DNA of 64,000 nt from WLWS01 sp965243105 (GCA_965243105.1 CBDEUC010000002.1:124001-188000), one strand, 5' to 3'. Numbered from the stretch's first letter, positions 54,378-63,845 are shown. Translations and numbers: made by a program. Notes: generated by a model from the sequence alone, not told the origin.

Positions 54378-54893
54378 TTAAAAACGAACAACAGAATGAA
54401 ACTTGTACTTACCGAGCAGCTCTCTTCCATTCAAGTCATCAAGTTCAATCAGGAAGGTGCAGCCGGCGACAGTGGCACCCAGTTTTTCTACCAATGAACA
54501 ACTTGCCAGGGCTGTGCCACCGGTGGCGATTAAATCATCAACAAGCAATACGCGATCGTCCCTGTTAAGAGCATCGGAATGTATCTCGAGCTCGGCCTCA
54601 CCGTACTCGAGTTCATAGGAAACAGACTCACTTTTGTAGGGAAGCTTGCCCGGTTTTCTCAGGGGTACGAACGCGACCCCGAGTTCCCTGGCACATAAGC
54701 TTCCAAATATGAAACCCCTGGCTTCCATTCCTGCAACGACAGTAATTTCATGCTCCAGGAAAGGCTGGATCAATGACCTCGTGGCGAGTTCGAGCAATCC
54801 GGGGTTTTTTAATAGTGGTGTTATGTCTTTAAATTGGATACCGGACTTTGGAAAATCAGGTACGTTTCTTATACTTTCTTTCAGTTTATCCAT
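54378..54893 (-). CDS. apt: Adenine phosphoribosyltransferase
   Basis: Purine salvage: adenine plus PRPP to AMP. From the ATG at 54893 the protein is 171 residues and starts MDKLKESIRNVPDFPKSGIQ, which matches the family start. A GTG at 54953 would add twenty unrelated residues. PRPP-binding motif VLLVDDLIATGGTAL, and GMEARGFIFGS and RKPGKLPY are all present. Confidence 0.95.
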   Translation of the reverse strand: MDKLKESIRNVPDFPKSGIQFKDITPLLKNPGLLELATRSLIQPFLEHEITVVAGMEARGFIFGSLCARELGVAFVPLRKPGKLPYKSESVSYELEYGEAELEIHSDALNRDDRVLLVDDLIATGGTALASCSLVEKLGATVAGCTFLIELDDLNGRELLGKYKFHSVVRF

Positions 54894-54990
54894 GATGTCA
54901 GGTTCGAACGATAAATGCTCGGAGCAAAGTTGGAATTGTGCGGTCAGGGCCACAAACTATCTCTATTTCAGGATTGGATAATAAACAAAA

Positions 54991-55659
54991 ATGGTGAGAT
55001 TTGGAGAAATTTATGATGCTGCCGTAATTGCAAGGGGCAAAGACACGCTTGAGTCCCGCCTGCAGACACCGTTATCGGGACAACAGTTAGCGAAGCTACA
55101 GAATAGCTATTTTCTTTCAACTATGTCTCGAAGAATATTTCGTGCAGGTCTCAAGCACAGCATGGTTGACAAAAAATGGCCTCAATTTGAAAAAGTGTTT
55201 GACGGTTTTGAACCTGGGTCAGTGAGAATGATGAGCGATGACGACCTGGATGAATTGATGCAGGATCGTGGTTTAATAAGGCACTGGGGGAAGATACGTG
55301 CTGTGAGAGAAAATGCCCAGGTCATGCACGAGATGCAGGAGACAAGCACTGGATTTGGGTCATTTCTTGCTGATTGGGAAAGGGCGAATATAGTTGGCTT
55401 GTGGTATTACCTGAAGGAGAATTTTACCCAGCTGGGCGGTAATTCAGCACCCTATTTTTTACGTATGGTTGGTAAAGATACCTTTTTGCTCACCAATGAC
55501 GTGTTGAGGAGCTTGAGTTACTGGGGAGTTTACGATGGTAGCGGACGAAGCCTTGCAGACAAAGAGTATGTGCAGGCATGTTTTAACCAGTGGGCAGGGG
55601 AAAGTGGAAGGCCACTGTGCCAGCTCAGCCAGATTATGGCATTATCACTGGATTGTTGA
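54991..55659 (+). CDS. DNA-3-methyladenine glycosylase I-like protein
   Basis: 222 residues of the Tag family: FLSTMSRRIFRAGLKHSMV replaces Tag's LSWITVL segment, and FDGFEPGSVRMMSDDDLDEL ... GLIRHWGKIRAVRENA matches the helix-hairpin region. The zinc-binding cysteines and histidines of true Tag are not visible, so this is a divergent branch whose substrate could differ. It is divergent from apt, and pcm follows 17 bases later. Confidence 0.75.
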   Translation: MVRFGEIYDAAVIARGKDTLESRLQTPLSGQQLAKLQNSYFLSTMSRRIFRAGLKHSMVDKKWPQFEKVFDGFEPGSVRMMSDDDLDELMQDRGLIRHWGKIRAVRENAQVMHEMQETSTGFGSFLADWERANIVGLWYYLKENFTQLGGNSAPYFLRMVGKDTFLLTNDVLRSLSYWGVYDGSGRSLADKEYVQACFNQWAGESGRPLCQLSQIMALSLDC

Positions 55660-55676
55660 TTATTCCACCTGGATAA

Positions 55677-56408
55677 ATGAAGCGTATAAATATCAAGTTC
55701 TTACTCTTGCCCCTGGTGTTTGTGGCAGCAAGCTGTATCGCCCAGGATTTCGACGCGGACAGGCAGGCAATGGTCCAGATCATCGAGGAAACAACACGCC
55801 AGACCTCGGACTACACCGGCATTCAGAACCTGGAGCCTGCGGTATTGGAGGCCATGGGCAGCGTGCCGCGCCACGAGTTTGTGCCGAAGAACATGAGGGA
55901 ATACTCCTACCGGGACCAGCCCTTGCCGATCGGCATTGGACAGACCATTTCACAACCGTTTATCGTCGCGCTAATGACGGCCCTCGCTGGACTTGATAAA
56001 GACTCTATTGTTCTCGAAGTAGGTACCGGGTCGGGTTACCAGGCGGCCGTACTCGCAGAACTTGCAAAATATGTCTACACCGTTGAGATTATCGAGGAGC
56101 TTGGCCAAAGGGCCCAGGCAACCTTGCAGCGACTCGGATATCTCAATATTTCCACGCGTATTGGCGATGGTTATCACGGCTGGAAAGAACACGCACCATT
56201 TGACGCAATAATAGTAACAGCTGCACCCGAAACAGTGCCGGAAGCCTTGCTGGAGCAACTCAAACCCGGCGGGAAGTTAGTAATCCCGGTAGGCAAGCAA
56301 AGCGCAGTGCAGACACTGCAGGTGTGGCACAAGAACAAGCGAGGCAAAATGAGTCGAACCGATGTGCTTCCTGTTGGGTTTGTTCCATTAACCCGGGACA
56401 AGCGCTAG
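55677..56408 (+). CDS. pcm: Protein-L-isoaspartate O-methyltransferase with signal peptide
   Basis: Repairs isoaspartyl damage using SAM. 243 residues; the catalytic domain has IGIGQTISQPFIVALM, the SAM motif VLEVGTGSGYQAAVLAEL and the PIMT-type end GFVPLT. Unusually, it starts with KRINIKFLLLPLVFVAASCIAQ, a clear signal peptide with a possible lipobox cysteine, so it is predicted to be exported. GGA lies a few bases before the ATG. Confidence 0.92.
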   Translation: MKRINIKFLLLPLVFVAASCIAQDFDADRQAMVQIIEETTRQTSDYTGIQNLEPAVLEAMGSVPRHEFVPKNMREYSYRDQPLPIGIGQTISQPFIVALMTALAGLDKDSIVLEVGTGSGYQAAVLAELAKYVYTVEIIEELGQRAQATLQRLGYLNISTRIGDGYHGWKEHAPFDAIIVTAAPETVPEALLEQLKPGGKLVIPVGKQSAVQTLQVWHKNKRGKMSRTDVLPVGFVPLTRDKR

Positions 56409-56432
56409 TTTTTTCGCCAGTTCAAACACCCG

Positions 56433-56470
56433 GCTTGCAAAAACGAGCAGCAAGCGATTGTTTTTCTTCG
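56433..56470 (+). terminator. Terminator after pcm
   Basis: GCTTGC (56433-56438) pairs with GCAAGC (56450-56455), loop eleven, followed by GATTGTTTTTCTTC. Reasonable intrinsic terminator in the gap between pcm and the convergent aas gene. Confidence 0.5.
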
Positions 56471-56477
56471 GGACTGT

Positions 56478-58721
56478 CTACTGCTTAGAGTCTTTTTCGT
56501 TTTCACTGGCGGGGCGAGATACCAGGTTGGCCAGTTTCGATATCCACCCGCTACCGTCTTCTTCTTCGGCAAGCGCGAGTTCTGTCAGTGACACGTAATC
56601 TATTTTACCAGTCGACAATATGGGCAGTTCTTCTGCGAGCAATACTTTTCGAGGAATAAACAGTTCGCCAACTTTCAATGCCCTTGCCGTTTCCTGCATT
56701 TGTTTTCTCGTCGCTTCCTGGTGATTCGTCACGAGGACAATTTTTTCCCCCTTACGTTCATCCGGTAAATTAACAGCAGCGTGAATAGCATCCGGCCATG
56801 TTTGCATGGCAAGTTCTTCGACGGCAAGCAGGGAGACCATCTCCCCACCAATTTTCGCAAATCTTTTTGCCCGACCCTGTATGAATATGAATCCTTCTTC
56901 ATCGATCTTTGCGATGTCACCAGTGTCATACCAGCCAGAACCGTCATGGGCATCCGGAGGGTGCAATTGTCCATCGCCGTCATGCAGCAGGTAGCCCAGC
57001 ATAACGTTTGGTCCTTTTATTAGAAGCTTTCCTCCATCGTTTATACCTTCTACCTTTTCTACTCGAGCTTCCATACCCGGTATAAGGTGACCAACTGAGC
57101 CCGGTTTACTGATCATGGGCGTATTGGCTGCTACAACCGGACTCGCTTCTGTGACACCGTAGCCCTGCAGGATCCGTATTCCGAATTTTTCATTCCAAAG
57201 TTTTTGCGTGTCATCACGAAGTTTTTCTGCACCCGCGAAAACGTACCGCACACTCATAAAATCATAGGGATGGGCATGTCTCGCGTAACCTTGCAAGAAG
57301 GTATTGGCGGCGAAAAAAATAGTTGCCCCAAGTTCATAGACCAGTTCAGGGATAACGCGGTAATGCAAGGGTGTCAGGTACAAGAATATCTTGCTGCCTG
57401 CAAGCAGTGGCATCAGGCAACCGACATTTAAACCAAAACTGTGAAACAGCGGCAGGCAACTGAACATCAAGTCGGTTGGTGAAAGATCAATGTAGCATTT
57501 TCCCTGGGCATAGTTTGACAGCAGGTTGGCGTGTGAAAGTACAACGCCCTTGGGAGTGCCCTCTGAACCAGAGGTAAACAGGATCGTGCAGGGTGCGTCC
57601 GGTGTAACGCCCCTGCAACGTCGCCTGTAATAAGCTTCTGGATAGTACGACCTGAATAACGATATCAGTTTTGAAAATAAAGAGATTTCCGACCTCAGGT
57701 CTTCGAGGTAGATGACATCTATTTTTTCCTCGAGAGCACTGATTGTTTGTTCAAGTCCGGCGTTTTCAATAAATTTTCTTGAACTGTATACCGTTGAAAT
57801 AGCAGCGGTTTCACAGGCGCTTAACAGGACTTGAGTACCCGCGCTGTAGTTCAATACTGCAGGGACCCTGTTCAAAAACTGCATTGACAGGTAAGTGATA
57901 ACCGCTCCATTGACATTTGGCAGCAGCAAGCCCACGTGTTCGCCGGGCTCGGTATTCTTTTCGATCACCCCAGCAAGTACAAAAACCCTGGTCAGGATCT
58001 GCCTGTAATTCAGGGGGTCCCTGTTTATGTCTTCCAGTACGACCTTCCCGTGTCCATGTTTCCTGGCAGCTTCGAGGATAGCTGAAAAGACAGTTTGACG
58101 GTGGTCATAGGACGCATAAATTATACCGTACATGATCCTTTGCAGTTGGGCTGCAGCGGCTTTTCTGCGCGCATGTCCCTGGATTTCCGGGCTTACATTG
58201 ATGGACTGTGGTGGAAGTACCCTCATTGTGATTTGAGGGAAAGTAACTACGTTTAGTTTTCCTTTCATATAGGAAAACGGACTGAATTGGCAGCCATCAA
58301 TAGCAATGGGTAAAATCATCGCCTCCGCCTTATCAGCGACGAGGGCAGGCCCCTCGTAGACCTTCATCAGTGCCCCCGTCACGGTTATCCTGCCTTCCGG
58401 GAAAATTACAGCCTTACGATTTCCCTTGATGAACTTGATCATCGACTTGATCGACAGGGGGCTACTTGGATCCATCTCGAATAGATCAACAAATTTGAGA
58501 AATGGTTTGAAACTTCCCTGCGCTGCGACCTGTGTATTGATAGCAAACGTTGGGGTATCCGGTAGCCATGCATACAACAGGATCCCATCAAGGAGAGAAG
58601 TATGATTAGCGACTATCAGCGCGCGCTCACCGGTCTCGTGATAGTTCTCCATACCACTGACCTCCACACGGTAGAGGAGGCGCAGTAAGCATCTCAGCAG
58701 TAACTTGGCCAATCCCGTCAT
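56478..58721 (-). CDS. aas: Bifunctional acyl-ACP synthetase / 2-acylglycerophosphoethanolamine acyltransferase
   Basis: Reacylates lysophosphatidylethanolamine. 747 residues. The N-terminal PlsC-type acyltransferase (about 10-200) has NHTSLLDG (HX4D) and FPEGRIT. The AMP-forming ligase (about 225-715) has ILFTSGSEGTPKGVVLSH, GYGVTEASPV, GWYDTGDIAKIDEEG and a late GKIDY. The domain order matches E. coli Aas, minus its LplT partner, which is not seen nearby. Confidence 0.93.
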   Translation of the reverse strand: MTGLAKLLLRCLLRLLYRVEVSGMENYHETGERALIVANHTSLLDGILLYAWLPDTPTFAINTQVAAQGSFKPFLKFVDLFEMDPSSPLSIKSMIKFIKGNRKAVIFPEGRITVTGALMKVYEGPALVADKAEAMILPIAIDGCQFSPFSYMKGKLNVVTFPQITMRVLPPQSINVSPEIQGHARRKAAAAQLQRIMYGIIYASYDHRQTVFSAILEAARKHGHGKVVLEDINRDPLNYRQILTRVFVLAGVIEKNTEPGEHVGLLLPNVNGAVITYLSMQFLNRVPAVLNYSAGTQVLLSACETAAISTVYSSRKFIENAGLEQTISALEEKIDVIYLEDLRSEISLFSKLISLFRSYYPEAYYRRRCRGVTPDAPCTILFTSGSEGTPKGVVLSHANLLSNYAQGKCYIDLSPTDLMFSCLPLFHSFGLNVGCLMPLLAGSKIFLYLTPLHYRVIPELVYELGATIFFAANTFLQGYARHAHPYDFMSVRYVFAGAEKLRDDTQKLWNEKFGIRILQGYGVTEASPVVAANTPMISKPGSVGHLIPGMEARVEKVEGINDGGKLLIKGPNVMLGYLLHDGDGQLHPPDAHDGSGWYDTGDIAKIDEEGFIFIQGRAKRFAKIGGEMVSLLAVEELAMQTWPDAIHAAVNLPDERKGEKIVLVTNHQEATRKQMQETARALKVGELFIPRKVLLAEELPILSTGKIDYVSLTELALAEEEDGSGWISKLANLVSRPASENEKDSKQ

Positions 58722-58795
58722 CAGGCCATTTTAGCCTGTAGTGGATTTACAGGCGAATTGATTGGGAATGAGCAAGGAGCAAGGCCTGGTAAAAG

Positions 58796-60433
58796 TCAGA
58801 CACCTGTAACTTTATTGGGTTTTCCCTGGATAATGAGCTGTTGACCGGGTCTCAGGTAGCCACTTTTACCCAGTTTATTCAGGCGTCTTAACTCTTTTAC
58901 GCTCGTGTCGAAGCGACGAGCTATGAGCCAGAGTGAGTCACCTTTTCGCACTATGTAGCTGGTCTTCCCGGATTCCTGGAATGTCGCGGGTACAGCTTTT
59001 GGTGTCTTATCTTCTGCAGAGGCAAGGTAAAGTGTCAGTTTCTTTCCGGGCCTGATAATGCTCCGGGCATTAAGACCATTCCAGGCGCAAAGCTCTTTCA
59101 CGCTCACGCCATAGGATTTACCTATATCCCAGAGCGTATCACCTCGTCGAACCTTGTACACATGGGCTTTACCATCGGGTGTTTTCTTAAGACCTCGAAA
59201 ACGCCGGGAATCGGCGCTGAGAGTATAAAACTTGAGTGGTTCCTTGGAGCTGGGAATCAGTAGCGAATGACCTTCCCTGATAAGACTGCTTCGCAGGTTG
59301 TTGGTCTGCTTTAAGGCAGAAACACTTGTATGGTACTTGTTTGCTATTAAGCCCAGGCTTTCACCTCTTTTTATTACGTGCCTTTTCCAGGAGATACGTT
59401 CTTGCTGCGGCACATTCTTTAACTTGTCCAGGAAACCAGTGGACTTTTCAACGGGGATAAGCAACCTGTGAGGACCGTCAGGATCTGTTGCCCACCTGTT
59501 AAAGCCCGGGTTTAGCGTGTAAATCTCATCCATGCTCAAGTCAGCCAGCTGCGCGGCGAGTGCCAGGTCAAGCTGCTTGTCGACCGCTACAATTTCGAAA
59601 TAGGGCTGGTTGTCAATCTTTTGCCAGCTGACTTTGTGTTTGTCGGAGTTTGCCAGCAGTTCCGCTACAGCAAGCAGGCTTGGGACATAACCTCGTGTTT
59701 CGCGAGGAAGGCGAAGTGACCAGAAATCAATCGGCTTGCCCTGCGCCCTGTTGCGGGCAATTGACCGTGCCACGTTACGTTCACCCGTGTTGTAAGCAGC
59801 GAGAGCATGCAGCCAGTTTCCATCAAATTCCTTGTGCAGCTTGTCCAGGTAATTCAGCGCCGCGTCAGTCGCTGCGACAATGTCGCGTCGGCCGTCGTAC
59901 CACCAATTTTGCTTTAAGCCATAATTTTTGCCGGTGCCGGGAATAAATTGCCAGATTCCCGAGGCGTGGCTACGCGAGTAGGCGAACGGGTGATATGCAC
60001 TTTCAACCACGGGCAGCAGGGCAAGCTCAAGCGGCATGTTGCGCTCTTCAAGCTTTGAAACGATATGAAAGAGATAAGGCCTGGCCCTTTCCACGACGCG
60101 GTCGATATAGTCCTGGTGTCTTGCGTACCAGGCCAGTTTCGCCTTGACGCTTGACCTTTGAATATTGCGGTCCAGCACAAACTGTGACTGAACCCTTTGC
60201 CAGAGGTCATCTGTGCCTTCAGCGGAGGAAGTTACTACCCCTGTATCGATCCCTGGTAGCGGCTCGCTGGCCTGCACCGGGGTGACTGGCGATTCGGCGA
60301 TCGGTCCAGGCGAAGAGATTTCTTCCGCCGGGACTGATGCAGTTCTTGGTGACTTGTGCGAGTAACCGCCGGTTGTGCTACAGGCGGACAAGACTAGGAA
60401 AATTATTATTATCGTTACATGCGTTTTCAGCAT
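58796..60433 (-). CDS. mltD: Membrane-bound lytic murein transglycosylase D
   Basis: Peptidoglycan-cleaving outer-membrane lipoprotein. 545 residues with lipobox LSAC at Cys18. The SLT domain (about 120-270) has the catalytic Glu in PVVESAYHPFAYS, followed by ASGIWQFIPGTGKNYGL. Three LysM repeats lie at about 345-395, 425-470 and 490-540. This matches MltD domain order. Confidence 0.95.
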   Translation of the reverse strand: MLKTHVTIIIIFLVLSACSTTGGYSHKSPRTASVPAEEISSPGPIAESPVTPVQASEPLPGIDTGVVTSSAEGTDDLWQRVQSQFVLDRNIQRSSVKAKLAWYARHQDYIDRVVERARPYLFHIVSKLEERNMPLELALLPVVESAYHPFAYSRSHASGIWQFIPGTGKNYGLKQNWWYDGRRDIVAATDAALNYLDKLHKEFDGNWLHALAAYNTGERNVARSIARNRAQGKPIDFWSLRLPRETRGYVPSLLAVAELLANSDKHKVSWQKIDNQPYFEIVAVDKQLDLALAAQLADLSMDEIYTLNPGFNRWATDPDGPHRLLIPVEKSTGFLDKLKNVPQQERISWKRHVIKRGESLGLIANKYHTSVSALKQTNNLRSSLIREGHSLLIPSSKEPLKFYTLSADSRRFRGLKKTPDGKAHVYKVRRGDTLWDIGKSYGVSVKELCAWNGLNARSIIRPGKKLTLYLASAEDKTPKAVPATFQESGKTSYIVRKGDSLWLIARRFDTSVKELRRLNKLGKSGYLRPGQQLIIQGKPNKVTGV

Positions 60434-60655
60434 GGCGCAATGCTAGGGAGGAGTTTGCATAGGGTCAAGTTTTTTCGCCGAAAATCATAAAAAAAACAGT
60501 CAATAAGCTCGAATTAATCAATTATGCGTAAAGAATATGTGAAATTTCGACAGTGTTTGTGGCAAGATTGATGGAGCACGTGTTGCGAATCGCGGTTATT
60601 TAAGCACCATAGCTTGCCAGGCAATTACCATCCAACATGTCGTTGAATACACCTG

Positions 60656-61393
60656 ATGACTGATCAGCATGAAAATGCAGGGGAATGGCTCGATACCCCG
60701 CCAGGTTGTTATCTCAACCAGCAGGAATCAACAGTTATCTCGAGGATACTGCCAAAACTTTTCGGCTATCACATTATCCAGCTGGGAGACTCGGGCACCT
60801 CGGATTTTCTCGCCGCCAGCAACATTGCGCACCAGGTAAAAATGCAGTTCTCCAGCCCCGGACAGGGTATCTCCCCGTGCAGCTTTATCGGAGACGAACA
60901 GTCAATGGCAGTGGCGTCAGATAGCATTGACGTCGTCGTCTTGCCTCATGTGCTGGAGTTTGCAGATAATCCACATAAATTGCTGAGAGAAGTAGAACGG
61001 ATTTTAATAGGTGAAGGACACCTGCTTATGACCTGTCTTAACCCCTGGAGCTTGTGGGGAGTATGGCGGCTGGCATTGTTCTGGCGTGAGCAAAAACCCT
61101 GGAGCGGTCACATGTACAGCTTTACCAGGATCAGGGATTGGTTATCCTTGCTGGATTTTGAACTGGTTGAATATCACAGGATCTTTTATCGGCCACCACT
61201 GAAAAGCGCCGGGATGATGCAGCGACTTTCGTTTCTCGAGAAAATAGGGAAGTGGTTTGGCCCGGTATTTTGCGGAACCTATGTCATACTGGCCAAGAAA
61301 AGAGTGACTTCTCTTACACCGATAAAGACAAGATGGCACACGAGAAGAAAGCTAATAGCATCTGGTGTACTTGAACCGGGAACGACCACATGA
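60656..61393 (+). CDS. Class I SAM-dependent methyltransferase
   Basis: 245 residues. It resembles the methyltransferase found before rnhA in many gammaproteobacteria. Motifs: VVLPHVLEFADNPHKLLREV, the post-motif segment typical of Methyltransf_11, and HLLMTCLNPWSLWG. The canonical glycine-rich motif I is degraded (IIQLGDSGTSDFL). Substrate unknown. The stop overlaps the rnhA start (ATGA). The 222-base gap before it (60434-60655) has nothing clear. Confidence 0.85.
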   Translation: MTDQHENAGEWLDTPPGCYLNQQESTVISRILPKLFGYHIIQLGDSGTSDFLAASNIAHQVKMQFSSPGQGISPCSFIGDEQSMAVASDSIDVVVLPHVLEFADNPHKLLREVERILIGEGHLLMTCLNPWSLWGVWRLALFWREQKPWSGHMYSFTRIRDWLSLLDFELVEYHRIFYRPPLKSAGMMQRLSFLEKIGKWFGPVFCGTYVILAKKRVTSLTPIKTRWHTRRKLIASGVLEPGTTT

Positions 61394-61839
61394 GCATGGC
61401 GGGCATTGTTGAAATTTTTACAGATGGTGCGTGCCGGGGTAATCCCGGGCCGGGAGGATGGGGTGTGCTACTCAGGTTCGCAGATACAGAAAAAGAGTTG
61501 AAGGGTGCCGTTGCTGAGACCACCAATAATCGCATGGAACTACAGGCTGCGATAGAGGCGCTAAAGGCGCTGACGAAACCCTGCCGGGTGCACCTGACCA
61601 CAGATTCCGAGTATGTGAAAAACGGGATCACCCGCTGGATAGACGGCTGGAAAAAAAATAACTGGAAAACCTCGGCTAGAAAACAGGTTAAAAATGTAGA
61701 GCTCTGGCAGGAACTGGACATGCTGGCGAGGCAGCATGAAATCCAGTGGGCCTGGGTCAAGGGACACAGCGGGCACCCTGAAAATGAACGCGCAGATTCT
61801 CTCGCCAACATGGCGATAGACGAAATGTTACAGGGCTAG
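61390..61839 (+). CDS. rnhA: Ribonuclease HI
   Basis: Degrades RNA in RNA-DNA hybrids. 149 residues with the DEDD set: FTDGACRGNPGPGGWG (Asp), NRMELQAAI (Glu), LTTDSEYVKNGI (Asp) and KGHSGHPENERAD (His, Asp). Translation is coupled to the preceding methyltransferase, and dnaQ follows 59 bases later. Confidence 0.97.
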   Translation: MSMAGIVEIFTDGACRGNPGPGGWGVLLRFADTEKELKGAVAETTNNRMELQAAIEALKALTKPCRVHLTTDSEYVKNGITRWIDGWKKNNWKTSARKQVKNVELWQELDMLARQHEIQWAWVKGHSGHPENERADSLANMAIDEMLQG

Positions 61840-61898
61840 TCCCTGTCGTTGTTATTATCATCGCATCACCACATGGCGTGAATAGTTAATACACGAAA

Positions 61899-62627
61899 AT
61901 GAACAGGCAGGTTGTACTGGATACTGAGACGACTGGGCTTGAACCCGGTAGCGGGCACAGGATTGTAGAGATAGGCTGTGTCGAGGTCATTAATCGCCGA
62001 AAGGGCAAGACCATGCACCACTACCTCAACCCTGAACGGGAAGTTGATGAAGGTGCATTTGAAGTCCACGGGCTGAGCAATGAATTTCTTTCAGACAAGC
62101 CGCTTTTCTCTGACGTGGCGCAGGAATTAATTGATTTTATCCGGGACAGCGAGGTCATTATTCACAATGCCCCGTTTGACGTAGCGTTTATTGACGCTGA
62201 ATTTTCACGCCTTGGAAAAGAGTGGGGCACCATGGGAAATTATTGCCGTGTGCTGGACACTCTCGTCATGGCGCGAGAGATGCACCCCGGGCAGAAAAAC
62301 AGCCTGGACGCACTGTGCGCACGGTATGAAGTAGATAATTCCAGCAGGGACCTGCATGGAGCCTTGCTGGATGCGGAAATCCTGCTGGATGTATACCTCG
62401 CCATGACAGGTGGCCAAACACATCTTTCCCTCGACGAGGAGGAAAAAAAGCAGGGAACGATGAGTGAATCGAATTACAAGCTCAGCGTTGAGCGACCTGG
62501 CCTGAGGGTCATTAAGCCAACCCAGGCCGAGGCCGAGGCGCACAGGCAGCGCCTTGAAACGATTGAAAATACGTCCGGTAAACCGAGCCTGTGGACCCTC
62601 ATGGAACAGGGCAGGGCAAAGGACTAG
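61899..62627 (+). CDS. dnaQ: DNA polymerase III epsilon subunit
   Basis: Proofreading 3'-to-5' exonuclease. 242 residues with ExoI VLDTETTGLEPG, ExoII HNAPFDVAFID and ExoIII HGALLDAEILLDVY. The C-terminal tail (about 185-242) is the part that binds the polymerase subunit. The rnhA-dnaQ pairing is conserved. Its stop overlaps the convergent grxD stop within a CTAG. Confidence 0.96.
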   Translation: MNRQVVLDTETTGLEPGSGHRIVEIGCVEVINRRKGKTMHHYLNPEREVDEGAFEVHGLSNEFLSDKPLFSDVAQELIDFIRDSEVIIHNAPFDVAFIDAEFSRLGKEWGTMGNYCRVLDTLVMAREMHPGQKNSLDALCARYEVDNSSRDLHGALLDAEILLDVYLAMTGGQTHLSLDEEEKKQGTMSESNYKLSVERPGLRVIKPTQAEAEAHRQRLETIENTSGKPSLWTLMEQGRAKD

Positions 62628-62950
62628 TCGTCTTCGCTTTTGCCCACTTCCTCCAGCATGCTCTGTAACTCACCTTTCTGGTAAAGATCGAGAACAATAT
62701 CGCAGCCGCCGACCAGTTCTCCATTTATGAATACCTGGGGAAATGTCGGCCAGTTGGAAACTTTCGGCAGGTTGGCACGCACATCCTGGTTAGCCAGGAC
62801 ATCGACGTAGCTGAATTCCGTGTTACAGGCCTTGAGAGCCTCCGCGGTTTTCATAGAAAAGCCGCACTGAGGAAAATCGGGTGAACCCTTCATAAAAAGC
62901 AGGACCGGATTTTCGGCAATCGTGGTTTTGATCTGTTCAATTACATCCAT
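62624..62950 (-). CDS. grxD: Monothiol glutaredoxin (Grx4 type)
   Basis: Carries Fe-S clusters with glutathione. 108 residues from the ATG at 62950, with GAGG upstream; the longer frame is not family-like. The signature is FPQCGFSMK (CGFS), and WPTFPQVFINGELVGGCDI is standard. Typical length. Confidence 0.96.
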   Translation of the reverse strand: MDVIEQIKTTIAENPVLLFMKGSPDFPQCGFSMKTAEALKACNTEFSYVDVLANQDVRANLPKVSNWPTFPQVFINGELVGGCDIVLDLYQKGELQSMLEEVGKSEDD

Positions 62951-63100
62951 CTTGAAAACCTCTATTAATACGTGTAACAATACTTGAGTAAATTAGTAAG
63001 GTATTAGTATACCTCATCTGCTGCGGTCGAGTAAACGAATTGCTTGAGGCTGTTGAGGGAACAAGATTAGACACGGGCAAATAACGCGGAGATTTGGCAA

Positions 63101-63144
63101 TTGCGTGAAAAACGCGCTCCAAATCAGTATAATGCCGCGGCATT
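63101..63144 (+). promoter_or_regulatory. Candidate promoter with overlapping palindrome
   Basis: TATAAT at 63128-63133 is a consensus -10. The -35 is unclear: GTGAAA (63105-63110) fits a 17-base spacer. AATGCCGCGGCATT (63131-63144) is a perfect 14-base palindrome that overlaps the -10 and the probable start point, and GCGT-GAAAA-ACGC lies at 63103-63115. It would serve the gene at 63185. Confidence 0.5.
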
Positions 63145-63184
63145 GTTCATTCGGAATAACCAAACATAAAAAGGGGCGGGAGTT

Positions 63185-63769
63185 ATGAATCCACTCAAAT
63201 CAATCAGCGGTACCCTGGTTCTCGGTTTTGTCACTGCGATAATCATCGTGGCATTACTTGGAAGCGGTGCTTTCAATCTTTGGTCCACGGTGGTCTGGCT
63301 GCATGTTTTTGCAGGCGTGATCTGGATTGGCTTGCTGTATTACTTCAACTTTGTACAGGTACCCGCGGTTGCTGCGGCCACTGCAGATAGTGATGGACCT
63401 GGCCCCGCGGCAATTAATAAATATGTCGCTCCCAAGGCATTGCTGTGGTTTCGCTGGGGTGCCCTTGCGACCTGGTTGACCGGCGCAGCAGCGCTGGAAG
63501 CCATGGGTGTCGGCCTGGCCAACGCCTTCACCCTGCAAGCTGGTGCCCAGATTATTGGTCTCGGCGCATGGATGGGGACCATCATGCTGTTCAATGTGTG
63601 GGTACTCATCTGGCCAAACCAGAAGAAGATCCTGGGTATTGTCGAGGCCTCCGACGATGAGAAGGCAAGCGCCAAGGTGGTTGCGTTAATGGCTTCACGG
63701 ACCAATACCCTGCTGTCTATTCCAATGCTAATGTGCATGGTTGGGCAGGGACATGGGCTGCCATTTTAG
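63185..63769 (+). CDS. PuuD-like (urate hydroxylase family) membrane protein
   Basis: 194 residues with about five hydrophobic helices. VVWLHVFAGVIWIGLLYYFNFVQ and the MGTIMLFNVWVLIWPNQKK segment resemble the membrane domain of PuuD. The family's C-terminal cytochrome domain is absent. Whether it acts on urate is doubtful; in many marine bacteria the stand-alone domain has no known role. GGGAG precedes the ATG, and a terminator follows. Confidence 0.7.
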   Translation: MNPLKSISGTLVLGFVTAIIIVALLGSGAFNLWSTVVWLHVFAGVIWIGLLYYFNFVQVPAVAAATADSDGPGPAAINKYVAPKALLWFRWGALATWLTGAAALEAMGVGLANAFTLQAGAQIIGLGAWMGTIMLFNVWVLIWPNQKKILGIVEASDDEKASAKVVALMASRTNTLLSIPMLMCMVGQGHGLPF

Positions 63770-63793
63770 TTTTTACCAAATCGCTGTATTACC

Positions 63794-63823
63794 AAGCCCG
63801 GTTAACAGCCGGGTTTGTTTTTT
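63794..63823 (+). terminator. Intrinsic terminator after the PuuD-like gene
   Basis: AAGCCCGG (63794-63801) pairs with CCGGGTTT (63809-63816) with one G-U pair, loop TTAACAG, followed by GTTTTTT. Confidence 0.8.
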
Positions 63824-63845
63824 ATGGACCTTGTAAGACGGGAAT

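Noticed and set aside
55535..55996. 153-codon plus-strand ORF across the glycosylase/pcm junction
   Set aside because: Out of frame with both genes, which have clear family motifs; composition of a frame-shifted shadow.
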